Source: Candidatus Omnitrophota bacterium (GTDB lineage: Bacteria; Omnitrophota; Koll11; Pluralincolimonadales; Pluralincolimonadaceae). From it: a stretch of DNA of 11,991 nucleotides. The notes beneath the pieces were generated by a model that saw nothing but the letters and a program-made list of their open reading frames with translations, had not been told where the DNA came from and did not search any database. This document shows, piece by piece, positions 1 through 6,557 of this stretch. Position 1 is the stretch's first letter, and the number at the start of each line of letters is the position of its first letter. The DNA lies in assembly GCA_022709465.1 (NCBI GenBank), contig JAKLIT010000035.1:1-11991 (forward strand). Reading direction: 5' to 3'. Made by a program: the position numbers and the translations under genes.

Positions 1-117
1 TATGACGGAGCGGTCTACGTGGACCAGTTTAGCGTGGTACCGGAACCTGCGAGCATGCTTCTTCTCGGCAGCGGTTTGGTAGGCATCCTTGGTTTCGCGA
101 GAAGGAAGAAGGCTTAA
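1..117 (+). CDS. C-terminal end of a PEP-CTERM exosortase-sorted surface protein (5' part outside window)
   Basis: Frame 1 is open from the first base to TAA at 115-117, giving 38 residues. The tail reads VVPEPASMLLLGSGLVGILG followed by FARRKKA. This is a textbook PEP-CTERM signal: a VPEP motif, a glycine-rich hydrophobic segment of about 15-20 residues and a basic terminus. In known systems exosortase (EpsH-type) recognises this tail and processes the protein at the envelope, so the missing upstream part should be an exported protein. The residues just before the motif (YDGAVYVDQFSV) look like the last strands of a beta-sandwich domain, as is common in PEP-CTERM proteins, but too little is visible to name it. 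No terminator hairpin follows the stop. Only 51 nt separate it from the next start codon, so co-transcription is possible. Confidence 0.9.
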   Translation, partial: YDGAVYVDQFSVVPEPASMLLLGSGLVGILGFARRKKA

Positions 118-118
118 C

Positions 119-145
119 AGGCAGTATAAACAAGGCAAGTATAAA
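119..145 (+). repeat. Imperfect direct repeat containing two TATAAA boxes; weak promoter candidate
   Basis: AGGCAGTATAAA (119-130) is followed by AGGCAAGTATAAA (133-145), a near-perfect direct repeat differing by one inserted base. Each copy ends in TATAAA, which would serve as a sigma70 -10 element. No recognisable -35 hexamer lies 16-18 nt upstream of either: the bases there are AGAAGG (102-107) and ACAGGC (117-122). The promoter reading is therefore weak, and the duplication itself is the firmer observation. It could be a repeated binding site for a regulator of the pseudopilin gene. Confidence 0.35.
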
Positions 146-234
146 ATGGTAAAGGGGGTATTAAAGCTATGAGGAAAGTCGAAAAAGGCTTGCTCCCTCA
201 CCCGAAAATAGCTTTAAGCACCCCCTTTACCGTT
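145..234 (+). promoter_or_regulatory. Long inverted repeat enclosing the ribosome-binding site and start codon of the pseudopilin gene
   Basis: The left arm 145-170 is complementary to the right arm 208-234. Paired blocks are 161-170 with 208-217 (10 bp), a small internal loop (160 against 218-219), 148-159 with 220-231 (12 bp, GGTAAAGGGGGT against its complement), a possible G-U pair (147/232) and 145-146 with 233-234. That is 24 Watson-Crick pairs around a 37-nt loop. The likely Shine-Dalgarno AAAGGGGG (151-158) and the first two bases of the ATG at 169-171 lie inside the stem. In mRNA this would hide the initiation region, so it may act as a translational switch. No U-tract follows, so an intrinsic terminator is unlikely. 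A palindromic repeat element inserted at this site is an alternative. The structure is certain at sequence level; its role is inferred. Confidence 0.7.
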
Positions 235-2586
235 GCGCGCGGCGCGCGGCGTGGCGCACAGCACGACGCGCGGCTTGGCGCAAAGCGCCAGGGCGTGGCC
301 CTTATCATGACGGTCGGTATCCTCGCGCTCGTAACACTCCTCGGAACGTCCTTCGCTATAAATATGTCTGCTGATTATAAAGGCGCCAGGAACTCTGTCC
401 AGGCCGTAAAGGCGAGGTATCTTGCGGAAGCCGGGATAAACAGGGCGGTCGCGGAGCTGCTTTACGGGGCGGAAGGTTTCACGAGCAACGCGATCGACTC
501 TTCTACGGAAGCTTGGTCCGGGGCAAGCCCGTATTCGGCGAATATTGGAAGCGACAACAGCGGATATACCGTGACAGCCATATCCGATTGCGCGGGCCGC
601 ATCTTCATAAACGACGCGAACCCGAATCTCAGGAACATTCTCGGCAATCTTGCCGTGGCATGCGGGCTCGCGGCAGCCGACGGGCAGGCGATATTCGACA
701 ACCGCCCGGCGGGAGGGTATTCGTCGGCCGAAGAGGTAAAGATGGTACCCGGTTTTACGCAGGCAAAATACGACGCGATATCGGGCTCGATAACCGCCCA
801 TGCTTATGTAGACCCTGATGTCTCGGCCGCATCGCACCCGTACGCGGCGTCCCCCAGGGCGCCGGTCAACGTCAACACGGCCGGCAGGGAAGTCCTTATA
901 GCGGTGCTTAGCGGCGTAAGCAACGGCGCCAATACCGTCAACTCCGCGGAAGCGGCGTCACTCGCGGACCATCTGATAAACGGCAGGCCGTATTCCACGT
1001 ACGACCAGTTATGGGCGCGGCTCCTGACCGCGGAGACGCTCGGTTATATATCTGACGGGGACGCGGCAGTCGCCATGGCCAACGCGAACCCGAACACGGA
1101 CATGATGGCCCTGAACCCGAATTTCTCCTGGCGGTATAAACACGTATCAAAAGGGAATCCCAACGACGTCTCGGGATACGACGCCAACGGCGTTCCGTAT
1201 GCCGTCGACAAGACGTCGCTTTCCGTATATACGACGGAGTTCTCGTTCAACTCCGGCGGTTATTACGAGATAGAATCGTCCGGGATCGCGAGGAACGCGG
1301 CCGGCATGCAGAACGCGGTGAAGAAGATGAAGGCCTGCGTCAAGACATTCGATATATGGCGGCAGACCACCCAGGCGCAGTTCGCGGCGGGCACCTCCGG
1401 CAATGCAGAGCTCTATCCGGAGCCGCCGGCGGTCGCGGGAGCTGCATACGACGGCCAGGTGATGATAGCAAGGATGCGTTCGACTACGCCGGCGGCGGGC
1501 GTCCCGCATTTCCTTCATAAGATGGACGGCCTCGACGCGGACAGCGCCGGCGGAAGCGCGGCGAGGACCAGTTTCGCGTGGGTTCCGCTGAACCCGAACC
1601 TCGCCAGCGTGATAGACGCTTCCGACCCGGGCAACATATTCCCTGACGGGCTCTTCTTCCCGAGGGACGACGCGACGACGAATTACTGGTTCAGGCCGGA
1701 GGGGAACATCGATTCAGCGGACGGCACGCTCGAGATATGGTTCAAGCCGAACTGGCAGTACCATTACGCGACCTTCAACAACGCGTGGCATTCCGCGAAG
1801 GTCTTTGAGGCGCAGGACAGGGGCACAGGGGGAGGCGGGTCGAACTGGAGCAACGCCTCGATGGATATTTATATAGCCGCCGATGACGACACGATCCGCT
1901 GGAGGATAAACAACAAGAACGGCACGCAGTACACAATGCAGGCAAATATGCCGAATACGTGGAAGCCGGGGACATGGCACCATATCGCGATAACGTGGGA
2001 TTACGAGGATTTCCTGAACGACCCCGCGCGCTCCCAGACATTCTATATCGACGGCGCGAGCGTAATGTCGTGGAACATAAAGGACGCGCCGAAACAATTC
2101 CTCGGCGATAACGGCCTCGAGTTCGGCTGCGACACGCCGTACCAGGAGCCGCCTAACGCGACCTACGGGGAGGTAAGGATATTCGCATCGAGCGGCGCGA
2201 CATCGCCCGGTATGGACTACGCGGCCGGGGTATACTACGACGTGGGCGACGCGGAGTTCCTGTCTTCCTCCAATACGCTCGGAACCGTAAGGTTAGGGAC
2301 CGTATCGTGGACCGAGCATACGGCGGATGCCGCGGGAAACCCCATCGTACCGGGCGCAGACCTGACCTTCGACATATTCGACGGCGCGGCATGGCTCGGT
2401 AACAGCACGGGCAGGTCTAACCCGGCGGGAAATCCCCTTGATGCGGTCACCTCCGGAGCCGGCGCCGTCCAGTACAGGGCATATTTCCTTGAGACGGGGA
2501 GCGGGCTCTTCGATACGCCGGTCCTCGATGATGTTACGATAACGTATTTCAGCAGGGCCGGGATACTTTATTGGAGGGAGATGTAA
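169..2586 (+). CDS. GspK/PilX-like pseudopilin with a C-terminal LamG (concanavalin A-like) lectin domain
   Basis: This 805-residue protein is exported and likely pilus-associated. Residues 37-65 form a prepilin-type site: basic residues, processing after Gly42, then the hydrophobic helix VALIMTVGILALVTLLG. Position +5 of the mature form is Met rather than Glu, as in GspK-type minor pseudopilins. The helix continues into ARYLAEAGINRAVAELL, typical of GspK/PilX. Two GspK-style helix-hairpin-helix regions follow: FINDANPNLRNIL (about 146-200) and VNVNTAGREVL (about 232-290). Residues about 505-660 resemble a LamG/laminin-G-3 domain (GTLEIWFKPNW, then WKPGTWHHIAITWD and FYIDGASV). Residues 665-805 are an unnamed beta-rich tail ending VQYRAYF and TPVLDDVTITYF. 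Ordinary GspK is about 300-330 residues, so most of this protein is additional. ATG169 was chosen because it lies upstream of the processing site and has AAAGGGGG 10 nt before it. The 42-residue leader is unusually long. The next gene starts directly after its stop. Confidence 0.82.
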   Translation: MRKVEKGLLPHPKIALSTPFTVARGARRGAQHDARLGAKRQGVALIMTVGILALVTLLGTSFAINMSADYKGARNSVQAVKARYLAEAGINRAVAELLYGAEGFTSNAIDSSTEAWSGASPYSANIGSDNSGYTVTAISDCAGRIFINDANPNLRNILGNLAVACGLAAADGQAIFDNRPAGGYSSAEEVKMVPGFTQAKYDAISGSITAHAYVDPDVSAASHPYAASPRAPVNVNTAGREVLIAVLSGVSNGANTVNSAEAASLADHLINGRPYSTYDQLWARLLTAETLGYISDGDAAVAMANANPNTDMMALNPNFSWRYKHVSKGNPNDVSGYDANGVPYAVDKTSLSVYTTEFSFNSGGYYEIESSGIARNAAGMQNAVKKMKACVKTFDIWRQTTQAQFAAGTSGNAELYPEPPAVAGAAYDGQVMIARMRSTTPAAGVPHFLHKMDGLDADSAGGSAARTSFAWVPLNPNLASVIDASDPGNIFPDGLFFPRDDATTNYWFRPEGNIDSADGTLEIWFKPNWQYHYATFNNAWHSAKVFEAQDRGTGGGGSNWSNASMDIYIAADDDTIRWRINNKNGTQYTMQANMPNTWKPGTWHHIAITWDYEDFLNDPARSQTFYIDGASVMSWNIKDAPKQFLGDNGLEFGCDTPYQEPPNATYGEVRIFASSGATSPGMDYAAGVYYDVGDAEFLSSSNTLGTVRLGTVSWTEHTADAAGNPIVPGADLTFDIFDGAAWLGNSTGRSNPAGNPLDAVTSGAGAVQYRAYFLETGSGLFDTPVLDDVTITYFSRAGILYWREM
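243..286 (+). repeat. 24-nt-period tandem duplication in the prepilin leader coding region
   Basis: The 20-nt segment 243-262 (CGCGCGGCGTGGCGCACAGC) recurs at 267-286 with only two mismatches, at a period of 24 nt (eight codons). The encoded leader therefore holds two related octapeptides, ARRGAQHD and ARLGAKRQ, immediately before the Gly42 processing site. The segment is far richer in GCG/CGC than its surroundings and lies 9 nt beyond the right arm of the large inverted repeat. It appears to be a local duplication that lengthened the leader peptide while keeping frame. Confidence 0.6.
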
Positions 2587-3480
2587 ATGAAGCGCGCGCT
2601 CGTATTGCTCATAACGGCGTTATCCGCGGCCTTCGTATCCATTCCCGCCGCGGCGGAAGTGATAACTATCGTGCCCGCGCGCGATGTCGAGCTGAAGGCT
2701 GAGGGCTACGGCAGGACCGCTTCGTCGAAATACGAACTCAGCGTCACCGCCCAGGCGAAACGGCTCGAGAACGGAGACGCGGTGCTTGTCAGGTATAAGA
2801 CGAACCTGCCGCGCATGACGGTGCTTTATATGTCGGTCCGCTCGCTCGACCAGGTGCTCGTCACGCGCAAGCAGACGGTCGAGGGCCCCGAGTTCGCGAT
2901 AAGGTTCGGCCCGTTCGATAATAAGAAGTTCTCGCCGGGCATCTACGTGGTCGAAGTGGCGTGCCTTCCCGAACGGCAGGAGAGCGGCGCGGCCAGGCAG
3001 GAACTCTCCGGCACGGACAAGCTTGTCGCCTCGGCGGAGCTCAGGATAGGCAACCAGGAGGATTTCGAGGTCACGACCGGCAAGCGCAGGGCCGCGCTCA
3101 CGGCTGAACTGAAGGAGCTCAGTTCGCTATACTCCGCCCTGAACGATGAATACGCCGCGCAGAAGAAAGAGTTCAACAAGGCGAAATGGGACGCGTTCTC
3201 GGAGGGTTTCCTTCCGCGCGTAAAGAAGGTCGCCGATCTCGACGCGGACTACCGGTCGAAGATGCTCGTGATGGATTACGCGGCCCAGGAGAACGTCAAG
3301 ATGATGATAGTCGATACGCTTGGCAAGATCTGGATACGCTACACGGAACAGCTCTGCAAGGATAATGGCGTTGATTACAGCGCCCCCCCGTCGCCCGATA
3401 ACAGGCCCGCGGATATGCTCAATACGGTGATGCGGGAGCTTCTCGTCAATTCGCTTGACTTTTATACGGCAGGAAATTAA
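2587..3480 (+). CDS. Exported protein of unknown function, beta-rich then helical
   Basis: I do not recognise this 297-residue protein. It begins with a clear Sec signal peptide (MKRALVLLITALSAAFVSIP, then AAAE), probably cleaved after Ala23, so it should be periplasmic or released. Residues about 48-155 alternate in a beta-strand pattern, including VLVRYKTNLPRMTVLYMSVR and SPGIYVVEVACLP, as in an Ig-like or C2-like sandwich. From about 160 onward the chain is charged and helical (AALTAELKELSSLYSALNDE and KKEFNKAKWDAF), possibly a coiled coil. There is no lipobox and no transmembrane segment after the signal. The start is firm: ATG follows the previous stop with no gap, and GGAGG (2573-2577) lies 9 nt upstream. 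Its place between the pseudopilin and the sugar-binding protein suggests translational coupling and a shared role, possibly as a partner of either, which is inference only. Confidence 0.85.
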   Translation: MKRALVLLITALSAAFVSIPAAAEVITIVPARDVELKAEGYGRTASSKYELSVTAQAKRLENGDAVLVRYKTNLPRMTVLYMSVRSLDQVLVTRKQTVEGPEFAIRFGPFDNKKFSPGIYVVEVACLPERQESGAARQELSGTDKLVASAELRIGNQEDFEVTTGKRRAALTAELKELSSLYSALNDEYAAQKKEFNKAKWDAFSEGFLPRVKKVADLDADYRSKMLVMDYAAQENVKMMIVDTLGKIWIRYTEQLCKDNGVDYSAPPSPDNRPADMLNTVMRELLVNSLDFYTAGN

Positions 3481-3489
3481 CATAAAACC

Positions 3490-4734
3490 ATGCGCGGCCA
3501 CAAGACCGTAAAAAAAATAGGGTGTCTTCTTTTGCCTTTGGCGGCCCTCCTCATTGTCTTCCTGCCGGGCTGCGCGAAAAAGACCGGTGAAAAAGAGATA
3601 TTGATGTGGCTCGTCGGCTCGGAGAAGCAGGCCCAGAAGATAACCGAGCTCGGGCTTGATTTCTACAGGGAGACCGGCGTCAAAGTCAGCTGCGAGGCGA
3701 TCTCGTGGGGCGAAGCGCACTCGAAATACCTGACCTCTGTTGTCGGCGAGGTGACCCCGGACATCGGGACTATGGGCCTCACGTGGGGGACGGAGTTCGG
3801 CAGCCTCGGCGCGATGGTGGACCTGCGCAAGGAGTACCCGGAAGAACTCGAACAGATATCCAAGAGCGTATTCCCCGGGCTGGCGGAATCGATCCGCTTC
3901 AACGACAGTGTCTTCGCGGTCCCGTTCGATATGAGCGAATACATCATGTTCTACAGGTCCGACCTGATAAAATCACCGCCGCGCACATGGAAAGACCTTA
4001 CATCGCTGCTCTCGGAGCTTAACGCTTCCGGCAAGTCGATGATAATCGACTGGGGCGGCCTCGGGTGGATAGGTTATTGCCCTTACCTCTGGCAGAACGG
4101 CGGGGATTTTTATAATAAGGACAGGACCGCCGCCACTCTCGATACCGAGGAGGCCGCGGCCGCGATGAAGTTCTTCACCGACCTTTACAAGAAGTACCAG
4201 GTGCCCCTCGAGAACAAGCCCGTCGAACAGAGCTTCAGGGTAGGCGACCATCCCGTCTTCATATCGGGGAACTGGAAGATGAAGAGCCTCGCGGATGTCG
4301 CGCCGGAACTCGACGGCAAGTGGGCCATAGCGCCGCTTCCCGCCGGGCCTACCGGGAAGCGCACGGGGTTCATCGGGGGCAGGGTCATGGGCATATTCTC
4401 GATGTCGAAACTTAAGGACGAGTCCTGGGAGTTCATCAAATACCTCTCGAGGGCGGATATACAGGTCAAGCTTTACGAAGCGACGCTCGAATCACACGAT
4501 ACGTACCTGCCGCCGAACATGAAGACCTGGGACATGATGCCGATGGACGCATCCTTCAAGGGCCCGCTGAAGGAGCAGGCGATGGATTCCAAGGGCCCGC
4601 CGTCGGTGCTCGGCTGGGATGACAGCACGAGGTTTATCGATACCGCCATACAGCTTATAGTGCTCAAGGGCAAGGACGTGAAAGCTGCTCTCGCCGAAGC
4701 GGACAGGGAGCTCGACAGCAGGAGGAAGCATTGA
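3490..4734 (+). CDS. Carbohydrate ABC transporter substrate-binding lipoprotein (family 1 extracellular solute-binding protein)
   Basis: This 414-residue protein would capture a sugar or oligosaccharide and deliver it to the permeases encoded directly downstream. A lipoprotein signal is visible: basic N-terminus, hydrophobic stretch and lipobox LPGC with Cys28 as the lipidated residue. The mature part follows the MalE/UgpB-type family 1 pattern: EILMWLVGSEKQAQKI near the N-terminus, PDIGTMGLTWGTEF, then FAVPFDMSEYIMFYRSDL, WKDLTSLLSELN, YLWQNGGDFYN, FISGNWKMKS, WAIAPLPAGPTGKRTGFIGG and WEFIKYLS. Many aromatic residues (Trp, Tyr) fit stacking against sugar rings. Length is usual for the family. 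The start lies 9 nt after the previous gene with only a weak AGGAAA upstream, so translation may rely on coupling. The stop overlaps the TTG start of the first permease. The exact sugar cannot be read from sequence. Confidence 0.92.
   Translation: MRGHKTVKKIGCLLLPLAALLIVFLPGCAKKTGEKEILMWLVGSEKQAQKITELGLDFYRETGVKVSCEAISWGEAHSKYLTSVVGEVTPDIGTMGLTWGTEFGSLGAMVDLRKEYPEELEQISKSVFPGLAESIRFNDSVFAVPFDMSEYIMFYRSDLIKSPPRTWKDLTSLLSELNASGKSMIIDWGGLGWIGYCPYLWQNGGDFYNKDRTAATLDTEEAAAAMKFFTDLYKKYQVPLENKPVEQSFRVGDHPVFISGNWKMKSLADVAPELDGKWAIAPLPAGPTGKRTGFIGGRVMGIFSMSKLKDESWEFIKYLSRADIQVKLYEATLESHDTYLPPNMKTWDMMPMDASFKGPLKEQAMDSKGPPSVLGWDDSTRFIDTAIQLIVLKGKDVKAALAEADRELDSRRKH
4721..4725 (+). promoter_or_regulatory. 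Strong Shine-Dalgarno that fixes the TTG start of the first permease
   Basis: GGAGG at 4721-4725, within the last codons of the binding-protein gene, lies 5 nt before TTG at 4731. No in-frame ATG is placed better: the next Met codon is residue 16, at the start of the first membrane helix, and would cut the cytoplasmic N-terminus. The site therefore supports the non-ATG start and the 4-nt overlap with the upstream stop. Confidence 0.75.
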
Positions 4735-5633
4735 ACCGCGTCCTTAAGGAGATCAACAAGCAGAAGTCGGCGTATATGTTCATAGCGCCGTCGTTTTTGC
4801 TCTTTACGGTATTCCTTATCGTTCCGGTGTTCGCTTCGCTCTACTGGAGCTTTACCGAATACAATATACTGCAGCCGCCGAAGTTCGTCGGGTTCCAGAA
4901 CTACGCTAACATACTCTTCCACGACCCGCGCTTCTGGAAGGCGATGACAAATACGGTCATATTCGTCGTAGGTACGGTGCCGACGAGCATAGCTATATCC
5001 CTGCTGCTTGCGATGGCGATAGACCAGAACATCAGGTTCAAGAACTGGTTCAAGACGTTCTTCTTCATACCGAGTATCACCTCGATCATCGCGATCTCGG
5101 TGATATGGAAATGGCTTTACGCGAGCGGGAAGTACGGGCTCTTCAACCATTTCCTGTCATCCGTAGGCATCCCGCCGGTCAACTGGCTCGGACTGGACTG
5201 GACGCTGCCCTCGATAATAATGATGAGCGTCTGGGGCGGGCTCGGGTATAACATGATACTCTTCATCGCGGGCCTGCAGGGCATACCGCAGGTCTTCTAC
5301 GAGGCTGCGGAGGTCGACGGCGCGAGCGACTGGGACAAGTTCAGGAACGTGACGCTGCCGCTGTTGAGGCCGACGATGCTATTCGTCACGATAATGTCGA
5401 TAATAAGCGCGTTCCAGGTCTTCGAGCAGGTCTATATAATGACGTATAACTCGGAGGGCGCGGTGGGGGGGACCCTCGACTGCGCGCTCACGATAGTCGC
5501 GTACCTCTACGAGACCGGCTTCCAGAGGTTCGCGATGGGATACGCGTCGGCGCTGGCATACCTTATCTTTTTCGTGCTTTTCATAGTCACGATAATCAAC
5601 ATGAAGATAGTCGAAAAGAAGATAGAGTACTGA
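4731..5633 (+). CDS. Sugar ABC transporter permease, MalF/UgpA type
   Basis: This 300-residue inner-membrane protein forms half of the transport channel of a CUT1-type carbohydrate importer. It starts with a short basic stretch and a first helix (MFIAPSFLLFTVFLIVPVFA), then about five more hydrophobic segments. Typical family text is present: PVFASLYWSFTEYN and FVGFQNYANIL after helix 1, and NTVIFVVGTVPTSIAISLLLA in the core. The EAA coupling loop is intact at residues 191-210, reading EAAEVDGASDWDKFRNVTLP, with Glu191, Gly197 and Pro210; this loop docks on the ATPase. The length fits the MsmF/UgpA group rather than the longer E. coli MalF. It starts with TTG, overlaps the binding-protein stop by 4 nt and is separated by 1 nt from the second permease, so the three are surely one transcription unit. 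Confidence 0.95.
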   Translation: MNRVLKEINKQKSAYMFIAPSFLLFTVFLIVPVFASLYWSFTEYNILQPPKFVGFQNYANILFHDPRFWKAMTNTVIFVVGTVPTSIAISLLLAMAIDQNIRFKNWFKTFFFIPSITSIIAISVIWKWLYASGKYGLFNHFLSSVGIPPVNWLGLDWTLPSIIMMSVWGGLGYNMILFIAGLQGIPQVFYEAAEVDGASDWDKFRNVTLPLLRPTMLFVTIMSIISAFQVFEQVYIMTYNSEGAVGGTLDCALTIVAYLYETGFQRFAMGYASALAYLIFFVLFIVTIINMKIVEKKIEY

Positions 5634-5634
5634 T

Positions 5635-6516
5635 ATGGACATGAAAGATATTAAAAAATTCAACGGGGAAGAGGTGAGGCCCTCCAGCAAGGCGAGGCAG
5701 CAGCGTCTGCTCAAGACGTTCGTCTACATATTCCTCGCCATAGGGTCTTTCATAATGGTGGTGCCGTTCGTCTGGATGGTCGTGACCTCGTTCAAGCCGC
5801 TCGACGAGATAAATACGTACCCGCCGAGTTTCTTCATCAGGAAACCGACGTTCGCCGCCTATATCGAACTCTTCAGCATAATACCTATGGGCAGGTACTT
5901 CATGAATAGCCTCATAGTGACGTCCGCGATCACGCTCGCGAACATATTCTTCTGCTCGCTGGCCGGCTACGCTTTCGCGAAACACCGCTTCTTCGGCCGC
6001 GACAAGCTCTTCCTGCTCTTGGTCGGCTCGATGATGATACCGTGGCAGGTCAACCTGATACCGAGTTTCGTAATAATCAAGAAGTTCGGCTGGCTCAACT
6101 CGTTCTACGGCCTGATAATACCGGCGATGTCGGGTGCTTTCGGGATATTCCTAATGAGGCAGTTCATAATGAACATCCCGGACGACCTTATTGACGCGGC
6201 GAAGATAGACGGCTGCAGCGAATTCACGATATACAGGAGGGTGATCCTCCCGCTCATACAGCCGGCGCTCGCGTCCCTGGCGATATTCACGTTCATGGGC
6301 CAGTGGAACAACTTCGTATGGCCGCTCGTCGTGATATATTCCTCTAAAATGCGCACGATACCGCTCGCGCTCTCCGTCCTAAACGGGCAATTCGGCACCA
6401 ACTTCGCGATGGTAATGGCGGGAGCCGTCATAGCGACGCTTCCGGTCCTTATAGTGTTCATAGCGTTCCAGAAGTACTTCATAAAAGGCATCGCGCTGAC
6501 AGGGTTGAAGGCCTAG
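5635..6516 (+). CDS. Sugar ABC transporter permease, MalG/UgpE type
   Basis: This 293-residue protein is the second channel subunit of the importer. A soluble, polar N-terminus of about 27 residues precedes helix 1 (TFVYIFLAIGSFIMVVPFVW), followed by the MalG-type signature MVVTSFKPLDEINTYPPSFF. Further helices include NSLIVTSAITLANIFFCSLA, with AGYAFAKHRFFGRD after it. The EAA loop at 187-206 reads DAAKIDGCSEFTIYRRVILP: Asp replaces the usual first Glu, a tolerated variation, while Ala188, Gly193 and Pro206 are kept. The chain ends GIALTGLKA, characteristic of MalG-type permeases. The start is 1 nt after the previous stop. No ATP-binding subunit gene follows; the transcription unit seems to end here, though no terminator hairpin is visible downstream. 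Confidence 0.95.
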   Translation: MDMKDIKKFNGEEVRPSSKARQQRLLKTFVYIFLAIGSFIMVVPFVWMVVTSFKPLDEINTYPPSFFIRKPTFAAYIELFSIIPMGRYFMNSLIVTSAITLANIFFCSLAGYAFAKHRFFGRDKLFLLLVGSMMIPWQVNLIPSFVIIKKFGWLNSFYGLIIPAMSGAFGIFLMRQFIMNIPDDLIDAAKIDGCSEFTIYRRVILPLIQPALASLAIFTFMGQWNNFVWPLVVIYSSKMRTIPLALSVLNGQFGTNFAMVMAGAVIATLPVLIVFIAFQKYFIKGIALTGLKA

Positions 6517-6543
6517 CGAGACCTGAGGGCATCGCTAATGGGC

Positions 6544-6557
6544 TGTTACCGATAACA
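6544..6557 (+). promoter_or_regulatory. Candidate LacI-family operator
   Basis: TGTTACCGATAACA is a 14-bp near-perfect dyad (6 of 7 pairs match) centred on a CG step, the shape expected for LacI-family operators. From memory it resembles the TGTTACC-type sites of GntR-like members. It ends one base before the -35 hexamer of the regulator gene, a position suited to autoregulation. A further half-site match, TTATCG at 6587-6592 (complementary to CGATAA at 6550-6555), lies just beyond the -10. The rest of this 91-nt intergenic region holds only the promoter and the ribosome-binding site. Binding by the neighbouring regulator is inferred. Confidence 0.6.

Noticed and set aside
145..234. Intrinsic terminator reading of the large inverted repeat
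   Set aside because: The right arm is followed by GCGCGCGGC rather than a U-tract, and the 37-nt loop is too long for a standard terminator.
2533..2543. GTTACGATAAC, similar to the candidate LacI operator
   Set aside because: The dyad has a 3-nt rather than 4-nt centre, lies within coding sequence and has no promoter beside it. The string ACGATAAC is frequent here because of ATA codon use.
2611..2623. Perfect 13-nt palindrome ATAACGGCGTTAT
   Set aside because: It falls in the signal-peptide codons of the unknown exported protein, is short and has no associated promoter; chance is sufficient.
4473..5150. 225-codon open frame on the minus strand across the binding-protein/permease junction
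   Set aside because: It overlaps two well-supported plus-strand genes, shows no domain and has the composition of an antisense shadow.
6517..6543. Terminator after the permease genes
   Set aside because: Only a short CCTGAGG dyad is present, without a stable stem or T-run.
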